Positions 1-12,031 of a DNA stretch of 64,000 nt are shown here, piece after piece. The stretch is taken from NCBI GenBank assembly GCA_011317545.1, contig WUJK01000009.1, forward strand, positions 620,001-684,000. Reading direction: 5' to 3'. The notes beneath the pieces were generated by a model. That model saw only the letters and a program-made list of their open reading frames with translations. It was not told where the DNA came from and searched no databases. Position numbers and translations under genes: made by a program. The stretch comes from Coniella vitis (taxonomy: Eukaryota; Ascomycota; Sordariomycetes; Diaporthales; Schizoparmaceae). The first letter of the stretch is position 1, and every line of letters begins with the position of its first letter.

Positions 1-952
1 TTTGGGTTGGGTTGGATGAAATCAACCGGTGGTAGACGAGCGGGTCTGTATTTTGTCGAAGTTGAGCGCCCCGGCGGCGCCGTGTCGCGGGAGATGAGGG
101 AGATGAGGCAGCACCGGAGCCAGAGGGTGCCTGCCAAGGATCGTGACGCGGATTCGAAACTGGGGCAGGAGAAAGCCTTGGTATGACGGCGAGTGCTCGA
201 GGACCAAGTGGACTGGACGGGCCACCGGGAGTGTAGGGACGGTATCCACCGGGCGAGCGAGGCGAGCGAGGAGATTGAGGAGATTGAGGAGAGCGCATTG
301 ACGCAGCAGAGGGGAAACGCCAGTCTGAGGCAAGAGAATCCTGGCGCGGCCGTTGCTGTTGCTGTTGCTGTTGCTGCTGATCGTGACCGTGGTGGGAAGC
401 CGGAGGAAGAGATTGGTCGTCAGATGGGATGCATTCGTCCATGTTGTCGTCCTGTCTCGGATGGCTGTGACCAGACGCCAAGTGCGGCGTACTCATCAGA
501 TGGTCACTAGCCATGTTTGCGTGCTGAAGTGGGACAGGGTCGCGGGCGCAGTGTTCACCATGCTGCTGATGGTGGCGATGGCTTTGATTTTGGGGTGGGC
601 TCTGGCTCGATACTGTAACATAGTTTTCGCTGTTGCTGCAGAAAGGCGGCGACGGTGTTTGGGACAAATGATGAGTATGATGACCTGGGTTGCGGTAGGG
701 ATCCTTCATCTCTTGGTTTGGCACAGATTCTGGCTGGCTTGTCACGACCAGCTTTCGGCTGCCGTTACCGAGATCCACATGCAAATGCAACGTTTGTGCT
801 GGCTGCGGCTTATTAGAAGTAGCAGCATCCTGCTGGCACGAGAAACCTGCTGCTCCTGCTGCCGCCTTTCCATTGTTTCCACCACCGCCATCAGCGTCGG
901 TATCGGGTTCTCTTTCTGTGGCAGCCATGGCCATGGCCATGGCCAGCGACAT
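1..952 (-). CDS. 5' part of an unrecognised low-complexity Gln/His/Ser/Pro-rich protein, cut by the left window edge
   Basis: An open frame of about 317 codons runs on the minus strand from an ATG at 952 to the window edge without a stop. The nearest in-frame stop upstream of the ATG is TGA at 982-980. The N-terminus begins MSLAMAMAMAATERE. It is followed by a Gly/Ala/Asn-rich stretch, a His/Gln-rich segment, an acidic stretch (DDNMDE), a glutamine run encoded by CAG/CAA repeats (about 349-379) and repeated Ser-Pro-Gln/Ser-Pro-Arg units. The last visible part is basic (TRRRRGAQLRQ) and may be where a folded domain begins. The composition suggests a disordered N-terminal region, as in many fungal regulators. 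No domain is visible, so no function is assigned. That the frame is coding is inferred from its unbroken length and the protein-like repeats. Confidence 0.6.
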   Translation of the reverse strand, partial: MSLAMAMAMAATEREPDTDADGGGGNNGKAAAGAAGFSCQQDAATSNKPQPAQTLHLHVDLGNGSRKLVVTSQPESVPNQEMKDPYRNPGHHTHHLSQTPSPPFCSNSENYVTVSSQSPPQNQSHRHHQQHGEHCARDPVPLQHANMASDHLMSTPHLASGHSHPRQDDNMDECIPSDDQSLPPASHHGHDQQQQQQQQQRPRQDSLASDWRFPSAASMRSPQSPQSPRSPRSPGGYRPYTPGGPSSPLGPRALAVIPRLSPAPVSNPRHDPWQAPSGSGAASSPSSPATRRRRGAQLRQNTDPLVYHRLISSNPTQ

Positions 953-3900
953 CGCCTGGCTGCCCGCCGTGCGTTGCCTTCAATCAGCTACTATGAAGGC
1001 CGCAGTATCCCACAGGCGGACAAGCATGGGGCATGACGAGGGGTTGCTGCGAGGGTCGGTCGAGGGTGGACGAGGGGGGCCGACTGAAGACAAGGTGAAT
1101 GCGCGCAGCTTCTCGGGCGAGTCTTGCGTGCCTGAGTGCGTCGAATCAAGTTTTACATAGTAGCTGTTTATTAGCCCAGGGGTTTGCAGGGCAAGGCGAG
1201 ACGCAGTGGATCCCCAGCCGGCAGGCGATGTGACGGTGTCGCTACTATGAGTGCTCTGGTTGTACTAGTTTGCCAGTACTGTCGTTCAACGGCCTGAATC
1301 GTTCCTTCCGGCTTGGTCGGGCTGCGTCCAAGCACTAAAACGTACATGGTAGGAACGAGTGAATGGGATGCGGGCACACTATGTATAGCTGGGTCGTGCC
1401 GCTGCACGTTGTTTCTCTGGAAAGCACGCCTACCTACCGAGTCAGCTGGTCAGTCAGCCAGTCACCGACTGGTCACTCACTGCCTTCATCTACACCGTAC
1501 GACGTAGATAGTACACCGTAGACCGACCGGGTGGCCAAAATCCCTGATCCATAGTTCTACGCCAGCTTGGCAGCCACTGGCGGGAAAAAGAAACTTTGAT
1601 CTTTCTCTCCCGCTCGTCTTTTTTTTCTCCCTCTTCTTTTTCAATCGAGAATTTTTCAACTGGTGGCCCAGTGGGGTCTTGCAAAGCCCGCGGGCTTGGG
1701 CAAGACCGAATCGTAACCAGCACTTTGGCTCGGTTAGGAAATGCACCACACCCACCCAAGGTGACATAGTATTATGTGATAGCTTCACGGTCTGCAAGCA
1801 GCCAAGTACATGCTTGTACACGCATACGGTACGGTACGGTACTGTACGCACGTAGGCGCCGAAATCTCGCAGACAGACACGCATCAAATGATCTTGTGCC
1901 ACTACTCTCCAGGAGGTACTGTACAAAGCCTCGAGCGTGTACTTGCTCATGTCAGCTCAGCAGCATGACGATGCTGCAGCGCATTACATTCAGCCATCTT
2001 CAGTAGACAGAGCGCTGTAGAAATCAGATTGCGATTTGCAGTCAGCCCCGGCCCACCCGCACAAAGCCGCTTGTTGTGTATCATAGTACTGTATACTATT
2101 TACTGTGTACATAGTAGATATCTCGGTTGGTGCTCTACGTAGTACCTATACTATATAGTCAGTATGTACAGCGAATATCACTTGCTATATTTAGCTTGCC
2201 ATGTCAATACTGGTTCTGATTTCTCAACCTGGAATCCGTCTTCACTCACATATCCTCAAGACTCACGATTTGCTGATCACTGAGTATTGGGCACTGTGGT
2301 GTAACTACATAGTACCCAGAGAGCAGTTCTACCTCTTCTATATTCAACACTGTGGGGGAAAGAATCCCAGGCGCACAGGGCGTGGTTCCATGGCAGGATC
2401 ACGGTCCAGCAGCTGACTCGCAGTATGCACTATGTGCGCAGATCCTGATCCTTGGGTAGAAGCAAGCAGAGAGGAAGGAAAAAAGAAAGAGAAGAAAAAG
2501 GAGTGGGAAAGGCAAAAAAAAAAAAAAAAAAAAAATAGAGCCAGGGAATTCAAAAGGGCCAGGGCCTGCCAGCACCCCGGAATATCGCTTGCATTCCCAT
2601 CTTCTGGTACCTGGCGCTAGGCCTGAAACCCCCAAAGCGCCCCACCTGAATTCTGGAACTAGCCGCCTCCTTTTCCTTTCCTTTCTTCCTGCTGCCGCCC
2701 TTCCCTTCCACCAGCCTTCGACGCCTTCGATGAGTCTTCGATAAGATCCTGTATCCCCACGCTCTCGCTGTTGCCCACGCTCAGCTACTGGCTACTACCA
2801 TAGTATGTGCATATTAGGTAACAATCTACGTATCGAATCCGCTAGCAGCCTGGTGATTCTGTGCTGACAAGCAGCTTCTGCCGAGCTAGCTTCTTCAGGG
2901 TCTTTCATACATTGACAGCTCAGCAAGTAATACCTTGGTAGGTATACATGGTATCGTGTCATCGCGTCCGTCTTATTGCTAGGAAAGGAGCAGGAGCCTA
3001 GTCAACCCTCAAGCTGCCAGCCTGCTAGCTGGAACTCAACCAGACTGGGTATATCCAATAGTACAAGCTGTGCGATCTCGACCACCAATAGAGCTCTCGT
3101 CCCGACACAGAAAGCCGCGCCGTAATTCCGAACGGCAGCGCTACGTTTCAACTCGCTGTCGAGTGTTGTTCTTTCTGTCGACTGGCAAAATCAGGGGACC
3201 GGGGCTTTTCAGGCTGGGATTCGTGTCCAAGACATGCCGTGCGTGGCTGGATAATGGCAACATCACCACATGGCACGCCGTGGTTCTCCCAATAGGACCC
3301 AGAAAAGAAGAGAAGAGGAGCAAGATTCATGGGACGACCGGAGCGCACTCTGCCTCACCGCTAATTGTCTCAGCCTATTTTTCCTTTTCTTTCCTTTCTT
3401 CTTTCCCATGTGATGCGACCCCTGGAACAACCAGCTTTGGGACTGTATGTACCATGTATCTCACAGACCGCTGGGAATAGCTGTCCTTCCACTAGCAATC
3501 AAGCCGTCAAGCACTCTATCCCCCACCCCCTTCCTCCTCCTCACCGACGACGCTTCTTCGTGTTATTTATCAAGCTCGAACCATACCTGGTGAAGTCATT
3601 CGGTCACGGGCTAACAATATGCCAAGAGGCTTGTCAAGTGAAGAGCCAGGCATCAACCACAATCTTCTTGTTGCGAGTATGGTTCGACGCTAAGGTCGTG
3701 AGAAACTCCATCTTCTTCATAATGCACCGCGCCAAGGGATCACAGGTTGTGCACTGGCTCGTTGCCGAGCAAGCCACCTCAGCCCAAAGAAACAAAAAGG
3801 ACCAGATCTTACGCGCACCCCTTGCGAGTGCTTGAAATTGCGCATATCCCAAAATTCAATTCTACACATGGAGCAAGTTCTTTCGCTTAGTCTCGCAAAA

Positions 3901-5416
3901 GGCAATGCTCTTGCAGCAGCGTCAATATTCGCCATAGTATAGCGGTGGCCTGCTTCGCAATACTATATATCAACAGCTGAATAGCGACAGAATCATAGAC
4001 GCCGCGGCCCCGGGGGTTGACTTAACCAAGGTTGGCAATTTCGGAACCGAAAGTCAATCGGGCTCCTGTGCTCCACCCAGGAACGACCCCGTCAACTCTG
4101 TATTGCCGATTTCCAAATTGAGTCTTCAATATGTGTCTATGCAGCGATGAGACAATTGGCTATTGGCATTCACGGGTGCCCAAGAAGAAGAGAAGAACAA
4201 ATAGTGCTGCGTCACAGCGTATCACATCGTGAGAACATGACTGTCGCTAGCAAGTCACTGATATCGGTGAAAGTGTTAGTTCAGTGAGCTGAAGCACAAC
4301 AGCATGTAGGCAGCTCATATTGAAGGCCATGCTATGTCCCAAGCCTTGCTTTTGGGAAATCATACACTCGCTGTCAATGCTGTGGTCTTTGTACAATACA
4401 CCTGCCTCGAAGCCGGGACGACGTGGTGGAACCCTGAATCGAAGCTGCGTTTCAGACATCAAAGGCCAAAGGGCGGCGGCGGCCTCTCCCCTGCATCCAT
4501 TCGGTGTAAAGAGCCCGACGACCACTCATCTTGAGTGATGACATATCCGAGTGCTTGAGGACAAACCAAAAACCACCAATCCCCTGGATATCCAAGTTCA
4601 CTGCCAATGCGAATCGTCAGCAATGCTACCATAGCATTGGGCTTCTTAACCTTATATCTACGAAAACCAGTACCCCCAAAACGACGACGTCCAAGCGGGA
4701 CGCCAGTTGCATCCAATTGGCCCCTCACCAGCACCGCCTTATCCTATACCGAGCATTTATAGGATCGATCAAAGTCGACAAGGTTGGTGTACCGGCCTTT
4801 TGACGATCATGGTGCTTCAATCCTGCCCCCTTTCCTCGGTTGAGTCCTTGCTGCGCATGCACGCTTATACCAACTGCCGTTGTAGTTCCTCCTCATGTTT
4901 CAAGGATCTACAAGATAGAAATGCCGTCCTATGAAGGCCCCGGTTTGCCCCTCTTCTTCGCTGTCGTCGGTGGATGGAGGGTTACCTGCGCCGAGGAAAC
5001 CTTCCCGAAGGAGAGAGTCCCGTTCATGGCATTGGAAGCGGCCGTGGGATTCATTTGTATATCGCTTTCCTATTGATTGCCGTCTGAGCCTCCAAAGAAT
5101 ATGCAACCCCGGGATGTCATTTTCGGCCTTGAATGAGATGATAGAATTGGCAAGGGCCGATTCATGACCTGGAGCTTTCACCAATCGTCCCGTCCTGGTG
5201 TGGGATCCTGTATAAATGCAATCTCAACGCCCGTCGCTGTGACCCTCTCCTTGGATCCGAATCTTTGGTGGTTTCCAACTTTCCTCCTACTCAGCCTTAC
5301 TGTCTTGAATCGACAAGCCCCCAGATTCTCATCATCTGGCTGCCACTAATCGTGGCTATTTCTCATCGGCCCGTCGATCCCCCTTCCGTATCAGCCAAAT
5401 TTAAAAACCCCTCAAG
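953..5416. other. Gene-poor region, 4.5 kb
   Basis: No convincing gene was found on either strand. The longest ATG frame is 154 codons on the minus strand (1486-1950). It has no recognisable domain and contains a Lys/Arg run from a simple T-rich tract. The block holds a 22-base poly-A run (2514-2535), polypyrimidine tracts and four copies of the dispersed ACATAGTA motif (1155, 1764, 2109, 2307). The part just after 953 should include the promoter of the left-edge gene. The part before 5417 should include that of the secreted-protein gene. Confidence 0.6.
5211..5217 (+). promoter_or_regulatory. Possible TATA box of the secreted-protein gene
   Basis: TATAAAT lies 200 bases before the ATG at 5417 and is the best TATA match in this promoter. 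The transcription start is not known, so the assignment is positional inference. A second AT-rich element (TTTAAAA) lies just before the ATG. Confidence 0.35.
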
Positions 5417-6276
5417 ATGTTCTCCAGAACCGCTCTCGCCGTCTCTCTCCTCTCTCTTCTCGCCACCCCAACCTCGGCCGTGTCGTGGTACTTCCTCGTC
5501 TACTACCCAGCCTCAGGTGCCTACTTCACCCAGCTGTCCGGTTCGATGGTCGTCCCCGAGCTGCCCGAAGCCGCAACCTACTACCTCTGGCCGGGCCTCC
5601 AACCCACCGACGGCTCTGGGGTATACCAGAACGTACTCGACGGACGGTCGGGTACGTGGTATTTTGGCTCTGGCTGGTGCTGTTCTGATCCTACTTTGGA
5701 CTGGGGAGCTGGGTTTAATACGTACGAAGGCGAGACTAATACGTTTAATAACTCGCGTGTCGACGGTACAAACTGGCAGTCGACGATTGTGCATGGATCC
5801 ACCGGTACAACCGATGTGAATGACTTTGCGATTGCGGACAAGTCATTCAACCAGGCTATTTTCGCAATTGAGCTGTAAGAACATTGCTTTTCATTATCAA
5901 CTCTTGTTGTTTGAGACTCATGTATTTGTGAGCGTGGACAACGAGAACAAAAAGGTGGCAGTGGTGAAAACGGCAAAAACCATATAGCAAGCTGGCCATT
6001 TTTAAGCACTACATATTGGTGTGCACAAGATGCTAATCCCATACCGAAACTTGTTTTGGTTATTATAGATACGATGTGACCTGGAACTTCGGCGCCCTCA
6101 CCTTTGAGGACATTACCATTGTCGCAGAGGGCAGCAGCTCCTCTACGTGGTGCACATCGGACCCGACAAACTACGACTCGGCGACCGTCTACAGCATTAC
6201 GGGAGCCAAGGCGACTGTCAGCGGGACAACAGTCACGTGCACGATCGAGAAGTTGGTGCTCGAGAGCCCTGCATGA
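5417..6276 (+). CDS. Small secreted protein of unknown function
   Basis: Two exons, 5417-5874 and 6069-6276, give 221 residues. The intron of 194 bases has GTAAGA and TAG borders, and the joined codon restores the frame. Residues 1-21 form a classic signal peptide (basic start, LAVSLLSLL core, then TPTSA and a likely cut). The mature part is rich in Trp, Tyr, Gly and Ser/Thr. It contains YYLWPGLQPTD, a GTWYFGSGWCC stretch and two later Cys, which could form disulfides outside the cell. The pattern resembles a group of uncharacterised ascomycete secreted proteins with a likely beta-sandwich fold; that comparison is from memory and tentative. No catalytic motif is recognised. It is flanked by long intergenic regions, so context gives no clue. 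Confidence 0.82.
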
Positions 6277-7513
6277 AATAAGGGTCGAGAGGACGTGTGA
6301 CAAAGCACGTTGGTCTGAATCTTTGCCCCCACGAGGGCTTGTTGTCCTAGGCGCTGTCACGAGTATCATTTTGGATGATTATGAATGAGATGCAAGGAGG
6401 GAGGAGGACGGGTAACCCGTGTCGTTTGATTGTGACCTTGTTGATGGTCTTAGATGACGGAAGGGTCCTTCGGGGTGTGATCTCGCAATTCAATTCTACA
6501 TGGTAGATGGAGATGTTTTGTTGTTGTATATGAGTACCGATTCTTACGTATAAACTCGTCACTTCAATTGATGAAGATTCGCCGCGTGAAAACTAGTAAG
6601 TGCCTTCATAGTGCACTGCGTTAGTTTCCTATATGGCGGTTGGATTTCTGGGTATAGAAAACAATTTGGCGCCGCCTGCTATTGTACTATGCTCGAGGCT
6701 TCTTGCTGCCCAATCGGATGTTCTATATTTACATAATATCGAGATACCTACATAGTAGGTAGGTATTGAATCGCTCCAGGGCTCCTCTCAAAGCCAGGAA
6801 CCTGTCCGAAGCAAAGCAAAGCACGGGCCTACATAGTAATGCAGACGCAGGTCGATGAGAGGTTACATGATTCTTATCAGCTTATCGCAAGTGCTTGCAT
6901 AAGAACTTGGGTCAGGGAATGGCCCTAGCTTTACACTTGCTTTGCATCAATCCCAACTGGGATGGCAGGAACGGGGCAAAGAGTTGCGCCTGACGTAGTA
7001 TATACATAGTAGTCGTACTGTAGGTAGGCAGGCACGTACTTGCCCCTACATAGTAGGTTGTCAGCAATTGTGCTTTCCCTGCACATCTCCTTCCTGCAGG
7101 TACCGAGTACATTTGGATGCAGGACGCAGCGCAGGACCAGAAGGTCGAGGAGGCAATGTACAGAGTACTTTTTCTCGCCTGCGCATCTCGCAAGAGCTGA
7201 ACCCTGCCAGCCCGCCTGGGATGGGAACAAGCTCCCGCCAGCTCTTCGTCCGACCACCACCCGCCAGAATGTACTGTCAATCCCCCCCTGGGTTAAGCAG
7301 CTCCCCCGCATGCCTGCTCGTCCGCCCTTGGGAACTTGCTGTGCTTGCTTTCTCACCTTGCTGTCAGCCCTTTTCCTCTCTTCTCTCCTGGTTCTGCGCT
7401 CTTGGGCTGACTGTCCATACAGTATACCCTCTCTCGATCCCTCTTGTGGATATCCGCTTTTTGGTCTAATCCATCCTCGTTGATTCACACAAACAGCCCT
7501 CCCGACAGAAACC
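6277..7513. other. Intergenic region
   Basis: No gene is supported. Four ACATAGTA motif copies cluster here (6750, 6831, 7004, 7048). The last few hundred bases before 7514 are pyrimidine-rich, as is common in fungal promoters and 5' leaders. Long minus-strand frames here lie antisense to this leader and show no domain. Confidence 0.55.
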
Positions 7514-8608
7514 ATGTCTTCACGCAAGAGAAAGGCTGAAGAGGAGGAGCTCGTCAGCTTGCCCAGCGGCGACGAGGAATCCGAAGAAGAGTAAGTGAAT
7601 TCGCGTTTGCATCGTCGCCCTTTCCACAATGCCTTTCTGTTTGTGCCATGCTTTCACATCCATTGTCAATCATCGCGCTGGTTACGCGGCAGCAAATGTC
7701 GTCTTGATTTCTTTCCTTCTTCTTCTCTCGCTACGCTGCTGCTGCGCGCTGTCGCGGTTTCGCGACCTTGGCGACGCGCCTCGTCTTCCCATCTCTTGAT
7801 GGGTACCCGCGCATAGGTGCGAGCGGTGCCCAAATATCGTGGCAAACTTTGGGAGTCGTTTAGAGATGTTTATATGTTCTTTGGGCCACTGCGCGTATGT
7901 GCTTCAGTGATGCGATGGCAGCATGTGGATGTCCCGCATTTGCCATTGCGTCAACAAGCAACGTGCGCCAGCGATAGTGGACCCATTAAATTGAGGTTGA
8001 GGTCCATCGGTGTTGACTGCGAGAAGCTCTATTGTGGCTTTTCCTTGTCTCGAGTCTGCAGATTTGCTCGACAATGCTGACCATTACCGCTTCAGATACC
8101 AGAGTGAGGATGATGAAGAAGACTTTGACGACGAGGACGACGGCGAGGGAGAGGACGAAGAGTTCGAAGATGATGGCGCTGCTGAGGGTGACGACGATGC
8201 CAAAGCAGGTATGTGGTTTGCACTGACTTTCCATTCACTTTCCCCCCCTTGTGATCCCCTCAATCAACCTTCTTTCTTGCTTACCCCGTCACAGACAAGG
8301 CGCCTCCTGCCAAGAAGGTCAAAACCGCTCCTGCTGCCGTTGAGGAAGAGGACGAGGACGAGGACGACGAAACGGCTCCGGCCAAGAATGGCGGTGGCGA
8401 CGGCGACGAAGAGGAGTTCAACGAAGGCGAGGAGCCTGATGAAGAGGAACCCGAGGAAGAATACGATGAGAAAGCCGAGCCCGGCGAGAACGGCGCCGAT
8501 TTGACCGAGAAGGCCAAGGTCAAGGCGACTGAGGCTTCTGCAGCTGATGAGGACGAAGAGGAAGAAGACGAGGCCGTTGCTGCCGGAGATGATGACGAGG
8601 AGGCTTAG
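7514..8608 (+). CDS. Highly acidic small nuclear-type protein
   Basis: Three exons, 7514-7590, 8096-8208 and 8295-8608, give 167 residues. The first intron is 505 bases, long for this genome; the second is 86. All junctions keep frame and use GT...AG. The protein starts MSSRKRKAEEEELVSLPSGD, with a basic patch (RKRK) that could be a nuclear localisation signal. A second basic patch (PPAKKVKTAP) follows exon 2. The rest is dominated by Asp/Glu runs. Such proteins often act as histone or ribosomal-protein chaperones or chromatin partners, but no specific family signature is visible, so the role is inference. It is convergent with the TRP channel gene. Confidence 0.75.
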
Positions 8609-9798
8609 CCATGACATGCCAAGAGCAACATTGTGGATATTTCGATGTGTGTAATACTAGATGTGGGGGAGGGTACGCGATCTGGGAAACATCACTTTGT
8701 ATAGTGACGCTAGTTGTATGGTCCTGTTGCTGCCAATTAATGGATACAATTCTAATTAACCTCACATTATATGAACTGCTGTCGATGTACCCATCCACGG
8801 CTGCATGCTTTCTGTGTAGCCACGGGCATCGATTGCGTGTCTTTATATATCTGGTTCAAGTGTGTAGATCCTCGAGATTGTCCTAGAATCCGGCGCCAGC
8901 TTTGTCGCGAATATAGGCCCATGAAACAGAGCCATTAACCCATCTGGGCAGTCGATCGAGTCTTTTAGTTTAGCAAGTGACTTCGTAGCTAGGCAATCAA
9001 TCACCATGTTGAAAATTCCCGGCGGGGAAAACGGAAAAGCAAGGCGAAAAACCAGAGCAAAGGGAGATAAATTGAGGGAAGACGAGGAAAGGAGGAACAC
9101 CCTAGGACTTGGTTTTGAAAGAATTGAGCAAAGTATTCTTTCACTTTGTTGCCAGTGCCACCTTGGGTTGTTGCCCAAGATTTTGCTTGCTGCCTTAGTG
9201 GTGCCCGATATTCGTGCGAAGCTGTTTCGCTTTCCCTTTTGCTGCCTAACTTTGGGATATCGATCCGCCTGGCTCATGCAGGTTTGACAGAACCACCCTC
9301 CCCCTCTTCCTGGCTTTACTGTTTTGTTTTCCTTTTGGCCCGGCGGCGGGTCTGAACATGGTCTGTTACCCAAATGTTATATGTTTGAGCAGCACGTATT
9401 GAGTTTTTGGAGAGAGAGAGAGAGAGTCATATTATATTATTATTTGACTTGATTGACGCTAGATGCAAACCCGCAGTGGCAGAAAAAGGGTAGGAAAAAT
9501 AATAAATAAGAATAATAATAAAAATAAAGGTCGAAACCTTTTCAGTAATCTGCTTCAACGCCTTCAAAACAACACACCCCCCACTGCATATGATATGAGA
9601 TAGCAAAAGTCCCAAAAGCGCCGTCACACTCTGGTGAATGCCCTTTGACTTGCTGCTCAACCTCCTATAACCAGCAAATCCATCACGTATTTCATTTTTG
9701 GCTTGGAGATATCGTTGCTTGTTAAGCCGTATCGGTCCCCCGGCATCATATTCAGTCACAGACAAGCAAGCGGATGATCTCCCGGGTGCAAAACTGAA
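8609..9798. other. Convergent intergenic region with simple repeats
   Basis: This is the shared 3' region of two converging genes. It contains a (GA)8 tract at 9411-9426 and an AT-rich stretch around 9430-9530. Frames of 93 codons (+, 9006) and about 112 codons (-, 9427-9765) occur, but neither has a recognisable domain and the latter lacks a good ATG start. Confidence 0.5.
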
Positions 9799-10695
9799 TC
9801 ACTCTTGCGTCGAGGATTCGTCTTGACCAGACTGTTGGCTCTCTGCCACGGCCTGTTTTGAGTAGCATAGTCAGTAACAAGAATGGAACTTTGAAATGAA
9901 TCCTGGAAATGCAAGCAGAGAAAAAAAAAAAAAAAAAAATCAACTCACCGTGCTCGTTCGGCTGAAGCCACCAAGCTGCGCCTTCTTATTCTTGACCCCG
10001 TCCCCATCCTCATCACCCCCGTCCTCTCCTCCCTCTTGGCCCAACGCTTTGCCCAGCTGCAACACCAACCCCGTCAATTTCTCCACCTCAGCCCTCAGCT
10101 TCTTGACCTCGTCCGCCGTCGGATCCGCCTGCAAATCCGTCTTGGCCGCATCCACCGTCTTCTTCCAGCCGTCGGCCTCAAAGTCCACCTGGTCCGCCAT
10201 CTGCTCCCATTCCTCCACCGTGTCGTCGTCGTCGTCGCCCCGCGCCCGGTTCGCGCGGATGTCCCGCGCAACCTGCACCTCGAAGACGGCGGCAACGAGC
10301 AGCAGCGGCGAGTAAATGACGCCCATGACGTAGTCATTCAGGCGCTCGTACGCTTTCTTGGGCATCCACCACTCGAGCGGCAGGGCGAGGAACAGGATCT
10401 CAATGAGGTTCAGGGGCGCGATGAAGACGTTTTCGTCGGGCGCGCGCACGAACTGGAGCGTCTTTTGGGCAAAGACGGCGAGGTACTCGTCGTTGGCATT
10501 GTCGCTGATGGACTCGTACGAGGAGTTGTAGAGGGCAATGAGGATGTTGAGCAGGACGACCATGACGACAAAGGTGAAGACGTAGTAGAGGATGAGGCCA
10601 AAGGGGTGGCCGAACTGCTCAAAGTTGCTAAAGTCGGGCGATTGCATGATGGAGTTTGCCATTCTGGGAGAAGTGTGAGTATTCTAGGACTGTAG

Positions 10696-10726
<31 letters not shown>

Positions 10727-12031
10727 TACAACTTGCAGTGGAGCGAGGGGAAGAAAAGGAAGAACATACTGCTGAATGATGAACCACGAGTCACTGACAA
10801 CGCTGTCCTCGGCGAGGTCTAACCCGATGAAGGCCTGCAGGAAACCAATAATGATGACTAGCAGCAGGGCAAAGAAGATGAGCGACTCCTTCATCATGAC
10901 CTTGAGCACCACGAGCATGGCGCCAAAGAAGCGGAAGCTGTCGAGGTACAGCAACAGACGCATCCAGAACATGGGCGCACAGCAAGCCAAAAAGTTGTAG
11001 CTGATGATATTCAAGCGGTCTCGGTCCCCAATCACACCCACTGGGGTGGGCGCATAGCTCAATGCGACGAAGCGGAGGACCAAGCTTGTCGTCAGTAAGC
11101 CATACAGGATAACATTGAAGGCCGTCCAGAACCCGTAGATTTGGTAGCCGGCCTTCCAGCCCTTGGTCACCTCGTCACACACAAAGCCGAGGGTAAAGAT
11201 GTACAGCAGGCCCTCGACAAAGTCCAGATCTGCGTCGCGGTTGATGGAGTTGATGGCGCCCGTGTACAGGGCTAGGTAGATGAAGGAGATGAGCAACTGC
11301 ACGGCATTCTGGTACATGGGGGCGCGCATGCGGTCTGGGTCGAGATGGGCGAGGAAGCCCGTGTCGTCGCGACCCTGGTACTCGACAAAACACGACGGGT
11401 CATCCTCATCCTGAACGAGCCAGCCGCGCCACAGGTAGTTGACGCATTTCTGGTAGCCGCTGCTTCCAATCACCCGGAGGGCGTGCAGGTCGACGGCCTT
11501 TTCAATGACATTGCTTGGAGGCGTAGGCTCGCCATCAATAATGACCGAGTAGCGCTTGAGCAGGACGTGGTGGGTGAGCAGCTGCGCGTCGCTTTCGCTC
11601 TCGATGAGGATCTTGGCAATGACCTCGCAGGCGGTGGCGCGCAGAGCGTGCAATTCGCTGTCCCACAGCTCGATGTTGGCCTGGTGCTGAAACCACCGCT
11701 TGCAGACAAGCAGACAGAAGGGCACGCAGACGGCGTGGTCGTCGCGGCCAGCGGCGTTCTTGGCGGCGACAATGACACGGCGGGAAATGACCTTGCTGTG
11801 CGGCTGGGTGACGGCGTCCTCGTTCATCTCAATGGGCACGGCCTCCTCGACGAGATAGCGCAGGCGCAGGGCAATCTTGGTCACGTCGGCGGGGGCAATG
11901 GCGGACTGCAGCGAGTCGTCGACGTAGCGCGGCAGCAGGCGTTGGCGCGACTCATCCCACCAGCTGTCGCGGGTGCGCCGGTGGCTGAAGCCCAGCAGGG
12001 CGCGCCAGTCTATCCACGAGCGTGGAGCCAT
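9799..12031 (-). CDS. YVC1: Vacuolar TRP-type cation channel (YVC1/TRPY family)
   Basis: Three exons, 12031-10770, 10663-9949 and 9852-9799, give 676 residues, almost the length of yeast Yvc1. A long cytosolic N-terminal domain precedes six membrane segments; the first is near residues 243-262 and the last near 443-467 (YYVFTFVVMVVLLNILIALY). That last segment is followed by the typical YNSSYESI. The pore loop lies around the first intron. The C-terminal tail is acidic (DDDDDT) and has a predicted coiled coil (VKKLRAEVEKLTGLVLQL). In yeast this channel releases vacuolar calcium on osmotic shock and is activated by calcium and stretch; the same role is inferred here. Intron 1 carries a (CAGG)n repeat. 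Intron 2 contains 19 T just after the donor. Retaining intron 2 would end the protein with V-S and drop the last 17 residues. Confidence 0.93.
9921..9939 (+). repeat. Poly-A tract (poly-T in the YVC1 sense strand)
   Basis: Nineteen A in a row lie inside the second intron of the TRP channel gene, about ten bases after its 5' splice site. Length polymorphism or assembly error is likely here. Confidence 0.9.
10695..10726 (+). repeat. (CAGG)n tetranucleotide microsatellite in YVC1 intron 1
   Basis: About seven or eight tandem CAGG units lie within the 106-base first intron of the TRP channel gene. A change in copy number would not alter the protein. Confidence 0.92.

Noticed and set aside
1..16. 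TTTGGGTTGGGTTGG at the left edge as a telomere end
   Set aside because: It is not TTAGGG, it does not continue, and on the minus strand it codes within an open frame (Pro-Thr-Gln).
1486..1950. 154-codon ATG frame on the minus strand
   Set aside because: No domain, odd composition, and a Lys/Arg run from a simple T-rich tract; likely chance.
8843..9373. 176-codon minus-strand frame
   Set aside because: No ATG at its start, no domain, and located in the shared 3' region of two well-supported genes.
9427..9765. Minus-strand frame downstream of the TRP channel with a hydrophobic end
   Set aside because: No ATG start near its 5' end, and the hydrophobic tail comes from AT-rich repeats; most likely 3' untranslated sequence.
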